Source: Agapanthus africanus (taxonomy: Eukaryota > Streptophyta > Magnoliopsida > Asparagales > Amaryllidaceae). Taken from it: 64,000 nucleotides of DNA. Both the position numbers and the translations under genes were made by a program. Positions 1 through 11,068 of the stretch are shown here, piece after piece (position 1 is the first letter of the stretch; the number at the start of each line of letters is the position of its first letter). The stretch covers positions 319,891,595-319,955,594 of the forward strand of contig JASDDO010000001.1 of NCBI GenBank assembly GCA_030015575.1, given 5' to 3'. The notes beneath the pieces were generated by a model. It was not told the origin of the DNA. It was given only the letters and a program-made list of their open reading frames with translations, and ran no database searches.

Positions 1-80
1 TGATTCCGTGCAATGCGGGTATAATACCGTGCTTGGAATCTTCCATACTATATCTCTTTCGTATGGTCTCTATGTGAAAA
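1..80 (-). pseudogene. Fragment X-left: copia reverse transcriptase scrap
   Basis: This stretch is similar, on the same strand, to bases about 2930-3004 inside the reverse transcriptase region of element A. Shared words include AATCTTCCATACTA and ATCTCTTT. It ends exactly where the LTR of element A begins. I read it as part of an older minus-strand Ty1/copia element (X) that A jumped into. The rest of X appears at 10029-10698. It is a fossil and the family assignment rests on this short match. Confidence 0.6.
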
Positions 81-764
81 TGTTTATTACCACCACCACT
101 GGGTTTTACTAGCATCAAGCATGCCAATTTAAAAATTTTCGGGGTGCTAATTAACACTAAACAAGATCTTAAACTATATGATTAGGGTTTTTGCTTGATA
201 TCAAGAAAACTACATAAAGAGAATGAGGCTACAACTTTTGTAGACCGTGTCCTTCTCTTCAAAAGCCCACGCGACTCCACTAGGCTCCTCTTGAAGTTGG
301 ATTGAGCTTCCTTTGCGATCTTCGTGCCGAAGATGATCCACCCAAAGCTCCGCTAATCCAGGCTACCTCTTCACTAAACTCTTTAGTGAAGTAAACACAC
401 TACACCAAAGTGCTAATCTAGGGTAGGATGGTGAAGTAGGGGTGTTGTTTGCTCACTAGGGTTCTCACAAGCTCAAGGGTTCACAACTCATGTGAGGGAT
501 TGAGCTTGGAGGTGGAGGTGAAGAAGATAGAGAGAGCTAGAGAGCAAGAGTAAGCTCAAGTAAGGAAATGAACAACTAAAGAAGGCTAGTTAAGAATGGA
601 TTGATCAAATGAACTCTATTATTGAAGCATGGAATTCATTTCAATAAAGAAATGAACCATACTTCAATAGTTTAGCCAAACCATGCTTCACCCATTCTTT
701 TAAAAGTCTCCCCATTTTCCACCTCATTTTCTATTTTCTCAAAATAGAAAATCAACCATGCTTC

Positions 765-769
<5 letters not shown>

Positions 770-800
<31 letters not shown>
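770..800. repeat. (AT)n microsatellite in the A LTR
   Basis: A run of alternating A and T about 30 bases long inside the LTR of element A. The surrounding 800-900 is also very AT-rich. Such runs change length quickly and carry no coding sense. Confidence 0.9.
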
Positions 801-804
<4 letters not shown>

Positions 805-897
805 ACATATATTAATATATATATAAAGTTAAGCAAATAATTAGTGAGCAATAATATTAGTTAATATATAATTATATCAAATATAAATATATATCAT

Positions 898-1003
898 ATT
901 ATTAAATCAACACTTGATTTAATAATCCGGTTATATCACATATAACTTACTAATATCATTTATCTGTATACCACATTATCAAATCAACATTTGATTTGAT
1001 AAT
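898..1003 (-). repeat. Two-unit hairpin repeat in the A LTR
   Basis: Unit one (898-926) has perfect 13-base arms ATTATTAAATCAA and TTGATTTAATAAT around CAC. Unit two (975-1003) has perfect 13-base arms ATTATCAAATCAA and TTGATTTGATAAT around CAT. The arms differ by one base pair that changed on both sides (T:A against C:G). Each unit is followed by the same AATCCGGTTATATCACATATAAC block (longest shared word AATCCGGTTATATCACATAT), so this is a tandem duplication 77 bases apart. The same place in the H, F and B LTRs also holds hairpins. Confidence 0.8.
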
Positions 1004-2182
1004 CCGGTTATATCACATATAACCTGACCGATAACAGATAACTGCCAGATTAGAATACGATATCTCATAATCATATTCAATCAGGCCCCCGCACATATCA
1101 GCATATGTGCCCTACTTCGTTTCGCTTGAACTAGGAAACTTTTGTGTGGGACTTTAAAGACTCGTCAATATGCCAGCAGTAGGTAATGATCACATCAGTT
1201 ACCCACAAGTCGTCAGCGGTACTAGCTGGACGTAACGGCTACCCAGGTATTGAGCGATTAGAAGATCAACAAGCAAGCTTGTCCAAACTCCCATGAAACC
1301 TATAAGTAACACTTACCATACAGTCTGGTCTCTTCGTCTGATATGTCGCATATCGAGTCTGGGGGTGGAATCGTCAGACCCCAATAACTTGATAAGTCAT
1401 GCCGATGTGTGGCCTATAACGGTACGAGAAACTATCGATAACTCTTACCAGTAAATCTCATCAACAACCCTAGCCAGGGACTTCTTGTTATAGCCAATCG
1501 AGCATAGCACAACATCAACTCCCTATACCGGGAGAGATGAAACCCCTCCTATCGCTCATTGCCTCCATGTGACTCGGGACTGTACCCAAAATCCACCTGT
1601 TTGCATGAGTCCTTTGAGCCGTGGTAGGGAGGAAATCAAAATACAGTGGAAACCACACAAGACTCTATGACGATCTTGGGTCTACAGACTAACCTGTACC
1701 AGTGTCACCAAAGAACTGCTATCTGACGATAGGTATAGTACCATCTAGGAGTTCTCAGCGAGTCCTGTTCGGTGTACCCATTCTCTAATGAGCACCTGTG
1801 TACAATCTTTGATGTCAAACATCAATGGATATGGGATCAACCATCGCCCCTATAAGGTCAAGAAATGTACACACTAGTCTACTCTGGAATACCGATGCCC
1901 TGTTTCGATATTCCCTCGACTAGGAACAATTGAAGGATGTGCTTGTGGACTACCAAGGTCCCAGTAGTATGATCCACATCATAGTCCTGGTAGTCAAGCC
2001 AACATCCTAACGGCTTTATCAACGTATATATGAGAGACAGTATAATAATACCGGTGAACATGTTAAGATAAAGGCAACCAGATAGCATACTATCATGTTG
2101 ACTAAGAAAGTCCTCTATATATATTTCTAAGCATCCACTATATCATACAATAATGGCCTCTAGGGCATACATATTACTAACA

Positions 2183-2193
2183 ATCTCCCACTT
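2183..2193 (-). promoter_or_regulatory. Polypurine tract of element A
   Basis: On the minus strand this reads AAGTGGGAGAT and directly abuts the 3' LTR at 2182. It is the site where plus-strand DNA synthesis is primed in copia elements. The same tract lies next to the F and H 3' LTRs. Confidence 0.85.
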
Positions 2194-3930
2194 CCACTAA
2201 GGCCAGTTGTTGTAGTATCTCATACCCAACATCCCAAAATGTCTCTCGAATTGGGTCAGGGGGAGGGCCTTCGTGAGTGGATCCGCTGTGTTATCCTTCG
2301 TGTCAACTCTCCTGACCTTGATCTCCCGGCGATCTACTATCTCCCTGATCAGGTAATACCGCCTAAGAATATGTCTGGATCGCTGATGGGACCGGGGTTC
2401 CTTGGCCAAAGCCACAGCTCCATTGTTATCACAATACACAGGTATTGGATACCCAATGGTTGGAACGATACCAAGTTCAGTAATAAACTTGTTCATCCAG
2501 ACAGCTTCTTTGGCAGCATCGTTGGCAGCGAAGCCTCCATCATCGAGTATGCTACGGTATCTTATTTTGAACTCTTCCAACATACCGCCCCTCCATTAAG
2601 GGTGAAGACAAAACCCAAGACCGACTTACTGTCGTCCTTATCACTCTGGAAGCTCGAATCGGTAAAGGACTCTACCTGGAGTTCACCGTTACCATACACC
2701 AAGAACATTTCTTTAGTTCTTCTCAAGTACTTAAGAATGTTTTTCACAGCTGTCCAGTGATTCTCCCCAGGATCTGATTGATACCTACTCACTACACCTA
2801 GTGAGTAAGTTACATCTGGTCTGGTACATAACATCGCATACATGTAGACCCGACTGCCGAAGCTTAGGATATCCCTTGCATGCGAGCCCTCTCCAAATCA
2901 CTCTTGGGAGACATCTCTTTGGAGAGAGTGATTCCTGAACAAGCGGGTAAATTACCACGCTTAGAATCTTCCATACTAAATCTCTTTAGTATGGTGTCTA
3001 TGTACCTGGATTGGGACAATCCCAACATCCGTCTAGATCTATCTCTATAGACCTTTATCCCCATGATGTAGGAGGCATCACCTAGATCTTTCATGGAGAA
3101 CTTTTGTGATAAGAAGAGCTTGACCGAGTGTAGCATAGGAACATCATTTCCTATCAAGAGTATGTCATCCATGTACAATTCAAGGAAGACAACCTTACTC
3201 TTTACTACCTTCTTATATATACATGGTTCATCTACATTTTTGATGAAGTCAAACTCTTTGATAGCTTCATCAAAACAGATGTTCCAACTCCGCGATGTCT
3301 GTTTTAATCCATAGATGGATTTAAGCAGCTTGCACACCTTTCCGCTGCTCCCACTGTCTATGAAGCCCTCTGGCTGTGTCATGTATACGCTCTCTTCTAA
3401 ATCACCATTTAGAAAAGCGGTCTTGACGTCCATCTGCCAGATTTCGTAATGGTATGCAGCAATGGCAAGTAGGATCCTGATGGACTTAAGTATAGCGACA
3501 GGAGAAAAGGTTTCTTCATAGTCGATACCTAGTCGTTGACGAAAACCTTTTGCTACAAGTCTAGCTTTGATGGTCTCAACCTTTCCATCTACACCTATTT
3601 ACTTCTTAAAGATCCACTTGCTCCCGATGGGTTTTACCCCTTCAGGAGCAACTTCTAAACTCCATACTTTGTTGGTGTTCATGGATTCCATCTCAGATCA
3701 CATAGTATCCAGCCATTTCACAGAGTCTCCACTTGTGATGGCCTGCTCGAAACTAGTTGGGTTATCATCTTCCATGATACAATCCTCGCTCCCACCGTCT
3801 ATGAGAAAACCATAGTATCTCTCAGGTGGATGGGGAGCCCTACTAGATCTGTGGAGTGGCTGAGGTTCGTCGGGGACTATTGAATCCTCCGGTTGTAGCA
3901 AATCGTCAGTTATAGTTTATGTTGTTGGAA
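2194..3930 (-). pseudogene. Element A pol: reverse transcriptase and RNase H remains
   Basis: The minus strand carries recognisable Ty1/copia reverse transcriptase and RNase H. From 5' to 3': the linker after integrase with a PLHRSSRAPHPPERYYGF stretch (about 3830-3890), the RT entry motif VKTAFLNGDLEESVYM (near 3380-3430), the core LYMDDILLIGND carrying the YMDD-type catalytic motif (near 3140-3180), and RNase H with CDNNGAVALAKEP and the tail VDTKDNTADPLTKALP (about 2230-2440). These match the copia order with RT and RNase H last before the LTR. The copy is broken by several changes and is not expected to work. Confidence 0.85.
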
Positions 3931-3949
3931 CTTCTTCCAGTCCTACCTC

Positions 3950-4960
3950 ATTACCACTAATTTCATTCACAAGAAATTCCTTTTCTAAAAAGGTGGCATG
4001 TTGAGAAACAAACACTTTTTTTTCCTCAGTATGGTAGAAAATATATCCATATGAATCCTTTGGATATCCCACAAACTTGCACAAAATAGACCTTACCTCG
4101 AGCTTGTCCGGATTTTACTTTTTAATATAGCCCGGACAACCCCATATCTTAACTCGTTTAAGAGATGGTCTCTTCCCATTCCATATCTCATATGGAGTGG
4201 TAGGCACGGATTTGGTTGGAACTCTATTCAATAGGTATGCAGCTTTCTCAAGTGCATAACCCTAAAAGGGAATGGGCAACTCAGCATTACTCATCATAGA
4301 GCACACAATATCTAATAGGGTGCGATTCTTCCGCTCCGAAACTCCATTGTGCTGTGGTGTATACGGAGGAGTAAGTTGAGAGAGAATCCCATTCTTTTTT
4401 AAGTAGTCTCTAAATTCCGTGCTCAAGTATTCTCCTCCCCGATCAGATTGAAGTATTTTAATACTTTTACAGTCTGGTTCTCTACTTCGCACTTATATTC
4501 CTTGAATTTCTCAAAAGATTCAGACTTGTGTTTCAACAGGAACATATGTCCGAATCTTGAGAGTTCATCGATGAATATAATAAAGTACGAGGAGCCATTC
4601 CTAGCATGTGTAGAATAGGACCACATACATCACTATGTATCAGTCCCAAGAGTTCAGTAGCTCTTTCTCCGTGTCCAGTAAATGAAGTTTTGGTCATCTT
4701 GCCTTTGATACATGATTGGAAAGTTTCATAAGATGTAAATTCGAACGGATTCAAATATCCATCCTTATGCAACTTAGCCAGTCTTGTCGCATTGATATGA
4801 CCTAGTCTACAATGCCATAAGAAGGTTTCGTTTATTTCCGAACTGTTCCTCTTGTGTGTGTTCTCTATACTTAGAACTGTTTTGTCATTTCGAACGTATA
4901 TACCGTTATACAATGTGCCATACCCAATTAACACTTGATTTAGGAAAACATTCACAATAA
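3950..4960 (-). pseudogene. Element A pol: GAG-pre-integrase and integrase remains
   Basis: Minus-strand translation shows the pre-integrase finger region (LWHCRLGHINATRLAKLHKDG, of which LGHINATRLAKL is most typical, then SCIKGKMTK) followed by the integrase core (IHSDVCGPI, QSDRGGEYLS, TPPYTPQHNGVSERKNRTLL). Those hold the family's catalytic aspartates and glutamate. Integrase lies upstream of RT, the order that separates copia from Ty3 elements. Several breaks are present. A fossil. Confidence 0.83.
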
Positions 4961-5270
4961 TTTTGGTACGAAATAACAGTCGCTTAGAATCATTGTGTTA
5001 CCACTTGGTAATACAAAGTGATATTTGCCAACTTCTTTGGCTGCAACAATTGCACCATTCCCTTCTCTGAGGGACATATCACCTTTTCCTAGTTCTTTAC
5101 CTCTACTTAACCCATGTAAAAAATTACATACGTGGGATCCTGATCCGGTATCTAATACTCAGGACGTAGAGCAAACTGAAAAATAGTTCTCGGAAACGAA
5201 CACACCCGATGAAGATGCATCAGCATGCTCCTTCTTCATTTTAGGTGGCGTAGGAATCCGGGTATTCTAC
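4961..5270 (-). pseudogene. Element A pol: aspartic protease remains
   Basis: On the minus strand near 5146-5154 an LDTGSGSHVC-like stretch is visible, which fits the copia protease active site (D-T/S-G). It lies just upstream of the pre-integrase region, and the matching region of H (about 59,800-60,130) aligns with it. The reading is interrupted. The gag gene that should lie further upstream cannot be picked out. Confidence 0.55.
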
Positions 5271-5560
5271 TATTCCTTGCTCAGACTTATGACAGTCATA
5301 AGATAGAGCAGAACCTAACCTAGTATAATAAGTGGGTTCAGTAAATACATCCATATTATTATCTTGATTAAGGCGTGTCATTGGTCGCTACCAGGAGAGA
5401 GATAAGGATAATCACTTTTGCGTGCGTTCTTTGCAAGATTAGATTAGTTATTATTTTATCTAATAAGGATGGCTCCCACTGTTTTTATCAAATCTTCCTT
5501 CAAACCCTAAAAGGTAAGATCAGCCGAGATTAATTACACCCTACAAGTTCACCAATCGTT

Positions 5561-5673
5561 CGGCCAGGAAGGTATGGTACTCCGAGGGAGTCTCCCCATG
5601 CTTTCGTATGGAACAAATTAAATAACCTCGTTTCTGCAGGGGCATAACCCCGTTAACACCTTTCTTAGACACC
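5561..5673 (-). other. Shared structured leader block, copy in element A
   Basis: On the minus strand this runs from GGTGTCTAAGAAAGGTGTTA to CCTGGCCG. It contains a GGGG/CCCC hairpin with a five-base TTATG loop. Further on, a stem beginning CCATAC faces GCATGG around a GAAA loop (5596-5611). It aligns with 59345-59458 in H and 20476-20588 in E. No function is known to me. The covarying stems suggest an RNA structure. Confidence 0.65.
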
Positions 5674-6172
5674 TACTTGATCAGCTAATTGTAAAGTAGA
5701 AAACTCTCCCAGAAGTCACTCTTACTCGCAGTGGGTATCGGGATCCAACTATCATATAGAAGGTATGCAATCTCATTGCAAATTTCAACACTTGAAATAC
5801 CCAATATCTGTTTTTACCCTAAGAGATTTATGACCTTGACAAGGTCAACAAATCATAAATCGCAAGTCAAGTTCAACACATTCATTTCGTGATTAAATTA
5901 AACCCACCCGCACGACCCTTGACGCAAGCCAAACAACGTCGTATGACTACCCTAATCCAATTGCATCACATGCGGCAGATAAGCACTAATCAGCTACCGC
6001 ACACTACGCCTTAACAAAGTCAACAAACGCAGCACGAATACTAAACAACACTTATCTGAAATGACGGAGGGGTACGGCTGGTCTTGAAGAAAACCTTTAT
6101 CATAATGAACTTGATGTCGTTGTAAAATCTAGTGATTTGAAAAGGAGTGTTTTTTTAGCTTTTGCTAGTTTC

Positions 6173-6533
6173 GCTAAAGAGGTCACTCACGGTGAACGGA
6201 TATCGGCTCTTTCCCCACTATATAAAGCAAGAACTAGAGAAGCTATAAAAACAAAACCGAGTGGGTTGTAGCATTTGCTAGTTTTGCTAAAGAGGTCACT
6301 CCCGGTGAAGGGATCTCGGCTCTTTCCTCATCGAATAAGGTGCTGGATATTCATCAAGGAATACCACTATGCAAAGCAAGAACTTGAGAAGCTATAACAA
6401 CAAAACCGAGCGGGTTGTAGCATTTGCTAGTTTTGCTAAAGAGGTCACTCTCGGTGAAGGGATCTCGGCTCTTTCCTCATCGAATGAGGTGCTGGATATT
6501 CATCAAGGAATACCACTATGCAAAGCAAAGAGC
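6173..6533 (-). repeat. Three-copy leader repeat in element A
   Basis: Three copies begin (plus-strand view) with GCTAAAGAGGTCACTC at 6173, 6286 and 6435. Each carries the complement of GATCCCTTCACCGGGAGTGA in slightly different form. The second and third copies continue into the same GTGCTGGATATTCATCAAGG stretch. F and H have two copies of the same motif in their leaders. Confidence 0.85.
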
Positions 6534-8010
6534 TAGAGCTACCTTTTTAAAAACTTTTGATTCTACAACATCTTTAGGTTTCTTTTCGTTTTATTAATCT
6601 CATTAATGAAGTCCCATCATTTATGTTTCCCTAAACATCACAGAAAAAGAAACGAAAATAGAACATACGCTTATACCATCCGCATTCGCCACGGGCCCTA
6701 TCATGCACCGTTAGGTTACTTAACTAACGGCAGAGCGGGGGATGGACAAGCGCGAGGGCAAAACATAAGCAACATTTATTATATATATCATATATATATA
6801 GCATTTGTCTCACGCAGTTATATGATCACATCATAGAACACAGCAGCAGAAATCAACATATGAAATATTGGATATATTAGGAGGTCCGTATATTAAATTA
6901 AGCCAATAATGAAAAACACGGATTCCACGGTCGTGATGAATAGCCAAACCCACATCCCTAGACCCCTACGAGAGCGGCAAGCGACCCTGCCAATTCTAGA
7001 GTTAGGAGACCCGGTCTCGACTCCTCGAGATGGTCTCCCACAGGACTTTAGAACCCGGTTACTTGTGCTCCCCGCCTTGGGTCTATCCTAATGCGAAAAA
7101 GTAAATAATATACATCAATGGTAACATCTTCCTTAACCCGGAAGTGTCCCACTAAAAGAATATTACATAAAATTTTACATGAATAAAAATTGAAAAACTC
7201 TCATCTCACATAAAAACCCAGCTATTCAAACACGACGATCAAATATAGCATATCACAACAACACATAACATCATATGTCATCAACGTAAGTAAATATGTG
7301 TATCCCGAATGTCATTAACATATAGCAACGTGATTTGGGATATCCCATATATTACACTTACGGTCACAGAAAAGAAATGAAAAACTACAATAATTAGAAT
7401 CCGCATTTTCTTAGACATCATAATCCCGGAACATCTCATATTCCGAATTTCATGCCTAACTTATAAACCTTGCATTTTAGTCTCAATTTGAAAACACTTT
7501 TCAATAATTTAGTCGGGCAATTCAACAAGATTTCCGACTACCCGATCGAATACTCGTCGGGAACTTTAGTAGATGGCCGCACCCCCGATGTCGTCGACCA
7601 AGTGCACTTAAGCAGAACACCGTGGCCGCGAGCACCCAAGTGGATGCTTTTAGCAATGGGGTTCTCTTAAATTCACTTGGTCGGAGCTATGGGGCATGGC
7701 TACCTAGTAAAGTTATTTGGCGAGTATTCGCGTACGATACACGATTACGACGGAGTTTTGATCCGAATCGAAAATACGTGGCAATCGATCAATAGAGACT
7801 AACATACTAGATTTACAATCACAAACTAGTTTTCTCAAAACTAATTAAATGTAGATTCCAACCATTGCAACACATACCAAACTTAAACCCAAAACGATAT
7901 AAAAATACAACTATGAAACACTTCGAATAGCCCCAATAGAAAAGTTAACATCACATGCAAACTGGGCTAATCAAACTGACCTGAAACCCCAAACCATAGC
8001 ATACGATAAT

Positions 8011-10028
8011 TGGCTATAATGCCCTCAAGGCAATTGTCGTAGTCGCAGGTAGGTGATTATGATGATTGAGGGAGGACCTATACCGGTAGAACAGTCTTAC
8101 TCGAGACGATAGTATGCTATCTGGTTTGTTTTTATCATCACTATTACATGTTGATAGATCCCATAGGATTCTTGCTTGACTACCATCATTATGATGGCGA
8201 TCATATACGTGAGAGATGGGTGGTCTATAAGCACATCCTTAAATGTCCCTAGTCATGGGAGTATCGAGACTGAGCATCGATACTCCAGTGTAAACTGGTG
8301 TATACTGATCGAGACCCTGACGAGGGGTAGTGGCAAGGTCTCATAAGCCATTGGTGTTAGTTTGTTCACCTAAGATAGTATACAGGTGTTCATTGCGTTA
8401 TGAGTACACTGGACGGACTCGCCGGGAACCTGCTAGTTGGTATTATACCTATTGTCAGATAGCAGTTCCTAGGTGACATGTGTATATGTTAGTTTGTCGA
8501 CCTGAGATCGTCATTTGTCTCATGTGAGTTCCCACTGTGCTTTGATTACTACCCTACCATGGCTCAAGGAGTCGTGCAAACAGGTTTTATTTGGGTGCAG
8601 TCCCGAGCCACATGGAGGCACTGAGCAGATCGTCGGGGATTCGTCTCTCCTGGTATTAGGGGTTGATGTCATGCAGTGCACGGGTGTCCATCACCAGAAA
8701 TCCTCGGCTGGGGTAATCGAGAATTACCGATCCAGGATCGATAGTTTCTCAGGTGGTGATGGGTTACATACCGACACGAATTATCGCGTCAGTAGGGGTC
8801 TGACTTTATCTACCTCCTAAACTCGATATGCGTTACTCTTAGACGAATAGACCGGATTGTATCGATATTGTCACTGTCAGGCTCAGTAAGGGTTTGGATG
8901 AGTTTTCTCGTCGGCCTTCGTTTCGCTCAATACTTGGGTAGCCGTTACGTACAGCTAATGCCGCTGACATGCTTGTGGTTAAACCCACTGCCAGCGTCTT
9001 GACGAGTCTTTAGAGTCCCACAAAGAGGGTTTTCACGGTTCAGGCGATATGGTGTAGATGACGTATGTTGGTACATACAGGTGTCCGATTAAATATGTGT
9101 ACAGGCTGCACAGATTTTAATCGGACGGTTGATAATACTAGCGGCTTAGAATTAAGCCGGATTATTAAATTAGGTTTTGATTTAATAATTTATATATGTA
9201 TATATATATATATATTCTAGTGTTATTGTTCACTATTCTTTTTCTCTCTTGGCTATTCGTATTTTGGTACGAATACGCGTATATATATTTCGATACGTAT
9301 ACCAGGTTATATTCCGTATTTATACGGAATTGTTTTTAGAAGATTAGACACCTCATTTGTATGATTTTCTTTTTTAGAAAATCATTTGTTTTACAAATGA
9401 GGTGGAGGGTGAGTTGGCATGAGCATGAGTGATGGCATGTATGGCACACCTTTGTTTATTGGAAAAATGGGTTGAGATATTTTTTGTGTGCATGATTGGA
9501 AGGGGGGCTACCATCCTCTCTCCATGGGCTTGCTCATTTAGCTTTCTTGACTTTCTTGCTTTCTCATTCTCACTTGGAGAAAGTTGATCACTTTCTTTAG
9601 TTGCTCATGCCACTTGGTTTCCTCACCTCCTCTTCATTTTCTATGGTTTCTCCTTTGAGCATTTGTGATGAGAGAAAATAGATAGTGACATATTCCTATA
9701 CCTCCACTCTCCATTGCTAGCAACCTTGGAGTGTCGATTGCCTCGCTTGGCGAGGCTGGAGCTTGCACCGTTTCCCTCAGGCAGATCATCATAGATGGAG
9801 GAGGACCGGCAACCAAACTTGATCCGCAACCACTAGGAGCTTGGGATGAAGGTTGAAGACCGAAAGACATGGATCAACTCGGTATAACCATTCCTAACTC
9901 TTTATATTGCTTTCTAGTATAGGGTTTAGGGTAGATCCGGGAATCGGGTTGTGGTAGCGCCGGTTTAGAAAATTTTTGTTCCGCATTTTGCCACGGTTTG
10001 ATGGCCGGGGCGCTGCCGTAACCCAGCA
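8011..10028 (+). repeat. LTR B: Angela/BARE-like LTR without its element
   Basis: It starts TGGCTATAATGCCCTC and ends GGGGCGCTGCCGTAACCCAGCA. The last part of that (GGGGCGCTGCCGT) and the AGCGCCGGTTT and TTCCGCATTTTG words match the end of the F LTR. Internal blocks GATAGTATGCTATCTGG, CCCGAGCCACATGGAGGC and TTGACGAGTCTTTAGAGTCC are also shared with F. There is no polypurine tract before it and no primer site after it, so it is a solo or stranded LTR. Flanks GATAA and GATCC are not a clean target duplication. It is clearly more diverged from F than F's own LTRs are from each other. Confidence 0.82.
9083..9189 (+). other. Hairpin modules in LTR B
   Basis: The first hairpin has perfect 11-base arms GTCCGATTAAA (9083) and TTTAATCGGAC (ending 9126) with an inner TGTG/CACA pair. 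A second has arms ATTATTAAAT (9161-9170) and ATTTAATAAT (9180-9189). Between them CGGCTTA and TAAGCCG can also pair. The place corresponds to the duplicated hairpins in the F, H and A LTRs. Confidence 0.75.
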
Positions 10029-10698
10029 GATCCATATAAATGCACTCTTCTAAACTTCCATTTAGAAAAGCCGTTTTAACGTTCATCTGTCAGATATCGT
10101 AGTCATGGTAGGCAGTAATGGCAAGTAGGATCCGAATGGATTTTAGCATAGCCACTAGAGAAAATGTTTCGTTATAGTCCACTCTTGGTCTTTGACGAAA
10201 ACCTTTTGCAATAAATCTAGCCTTATAGGTTTCCACCTGTCCATCTGCACCAATCTTTTTTTTGAAGATCTAATTGCATCCAACGGGTTTTACCCCAGGA
10301 GGAGAAACATCCAAAGTCCAAACTTTGTTAGTGTACATGGACTCCATTTCGGATTTCATAGCATTAAGCCATTTTATAGAGTCCCAACTGTTAATGGCCT
10401 GCTCGAAACTAGTGGGATCATCTTCTTCCAAGATGCAATCCTCTCGATCCCCACTATGAGAAAACCAGTGTATCTCTCGGGCGGATGAGAAATCCAACTA
10501 GATTTGCGGAGTGGCTGAGGTTCGTCCAGGATTATTAAATCCTAAGGTTCTACTAAATCTTCAGTTGTAGTTTGTGGTTCTAAAATTTCTTCCAGTTCTA
10601 CTGTACTCCCACCAATTTCTTTTGCAAGAAATCCCCTTTCCAAAAAGGTGGCATGGCGAGACACAAACACTTTTTGTTTCTCAGTATGGTAGAACAGA
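10029..10698 (-). pseudogene. Fragment X-right: copia pol piece (RT start and linker)
   Basis: Minus-strand remains of a Ty1/copia pol. VKTAFLNGSLEECIYM near 10040-10086 is the entry of reverse transcriptase. ESMYTNKVWTLDVSPPGVKP near 10280-10350 is the linker between integrase and RT. It aligns with about 3386-4050 of element A. It is flanked on the left by LTR B and on the right by the start of LTR Y. Together with 1-80 it is probably one older element X, with about 380 bases of RT missing between the two parts. A broken fossil. Confidence 0.72.
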
Positions 10699-11068
10699 TG
10701 TTGGGTTTCCTAGTGCCCTGGCCGCTTACCGCAGCCGTTGCGGAACGAGAAACTTTAACTTTTAAGAATCCGGCGCTAGAAAACCCGTCCTAGAATCTAA
10801 CCATAAACCGAAACCAGCTATCTAAGGAGATCTATCTACTGTGATAGATGTTTATACCTAGAGATCCGTGTCCTTCGAGTCTTCACTCCTCGTCTAGAGC
10901 TCCTAGGGATCTTTGATCAACCTTGCTTGTTCACCTTCTTGATCCTAGATGATCTACCCGAGAGTTCTTGATTCAATCTTGGCTTCACAAGTGAAGCAAC
11001 TTAGTGACCTAGTTTGCTAGATTAGGTTACTAAGGGGATGTAATGATTTATCCAGTGTATTTCTATCT
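10699..11068 (-). repeat. LTR Y, first part, split by element D
   Basis: It starts TGTTGGGTTTCCTAGTGCC, as the end of a minus-strand Angela-like LTR would, compared with TGTAGGGTTCCTAGGCACTC for H on the same strand. It contains the GATGATCTACCC and GTGAAG words seen near 330-390 in the A LTR. It stops at CTATC, which is duplicated on the far side of D at 52343. The LTR then continues at 52348. Confidence 0.7.
11064..11068. repeat. Target-site duplication of element D, left copy
   Basis: CTATC at 11064-11068 abuts the first base of the D 5' LTR. The same five bases at 52343-52347 abut the last base of the 3' LTR. A perfect five-base duplication shows the two LTRs belong to one insertion, 41 kb apart. 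Confidence 0.92.

Larger units (their letters stand above)
81..2182 (-). repeat. 3' LTR of element A (2.1 kb)
   Basis: On the minus strand the LTR starts at 2182 with TGTTAGTA and ends at 81 with ATAAACA, so it has TG...CA ends. It aligns with the H LTR over nearly its whole length, sharing the GATAGTATGCTATCTGG block, the CCCGAGTCACATGGAGG block and a TATTGACGAGTCTTTA block. It includes an AT microsatellite near 770-800 and two hairpin units at 898-926 and 975-1003. The flanking five bases GAAAA (76-80) would be one copy of the target duplication, but the other copy cannot be found because the 5' end is lost. Confidence 0.85.
81..8010 (-). mobile_element. Element A: Angela/BARE-like Ty1/copia retrotransposon, 5' LTR missing
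   Basis: This is a minus-strand Ty1/copia element. Reading from high to low coordinates it has a long leader (about 8010-5330), protease, integrase, reverse transcriptase and RNase H remains (about 5260-2194), a polypurine tract and a 3' LTR (2182-81). The LTR start (TGTTAGTAATATGTATGCC followed by CTAGAGGC) and the AAGTGGGAGAT tract resemble the BARE-1/Angela family as I recall it. No matching 5' LTR or primer site is present at the upper end, which runs straight into an LTR of the opposite strand (B). The coding part is broken in many places. A fossil, older than F and H. Confidence 0.82.
5271..8010 (-). other. Element A leader and eroded gag region
   Basis: No open frame here looks like a known protein. 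Homology to the leaders of F and H places it upstream of pol. Shared blocks include the GATCCCTTCACCGGGAGTGA repeats, the CCTGTCGTAGCCCTCCGTCA block (minus strand, about 6060), CGAATGCGGATGG-like sequence near 6680, and the CCTAACGG/GGGACC block near 6690-6760. The 900 bases before 8010 are AT-rich and match F only weakly. By comparison with F (primer site about 1.27 kb upstream of the GCGAATGCGGATGG block) the lost primer site should have been near 8000. Confidence 0.6.

Noticed and set aside
2239-2760. A 173-codon plus-strand frame
   Set aside because: It is the opposite strand of the A RNase H and RT remains, which carry clear copia motifs.
6173-6533. Spaced repeats that at first sight resemble a CRISPR array
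   Set aside because: Units are over 100 bases with imperfect copies, lie in a retrotransposon leader, and the DNA is plant-like.
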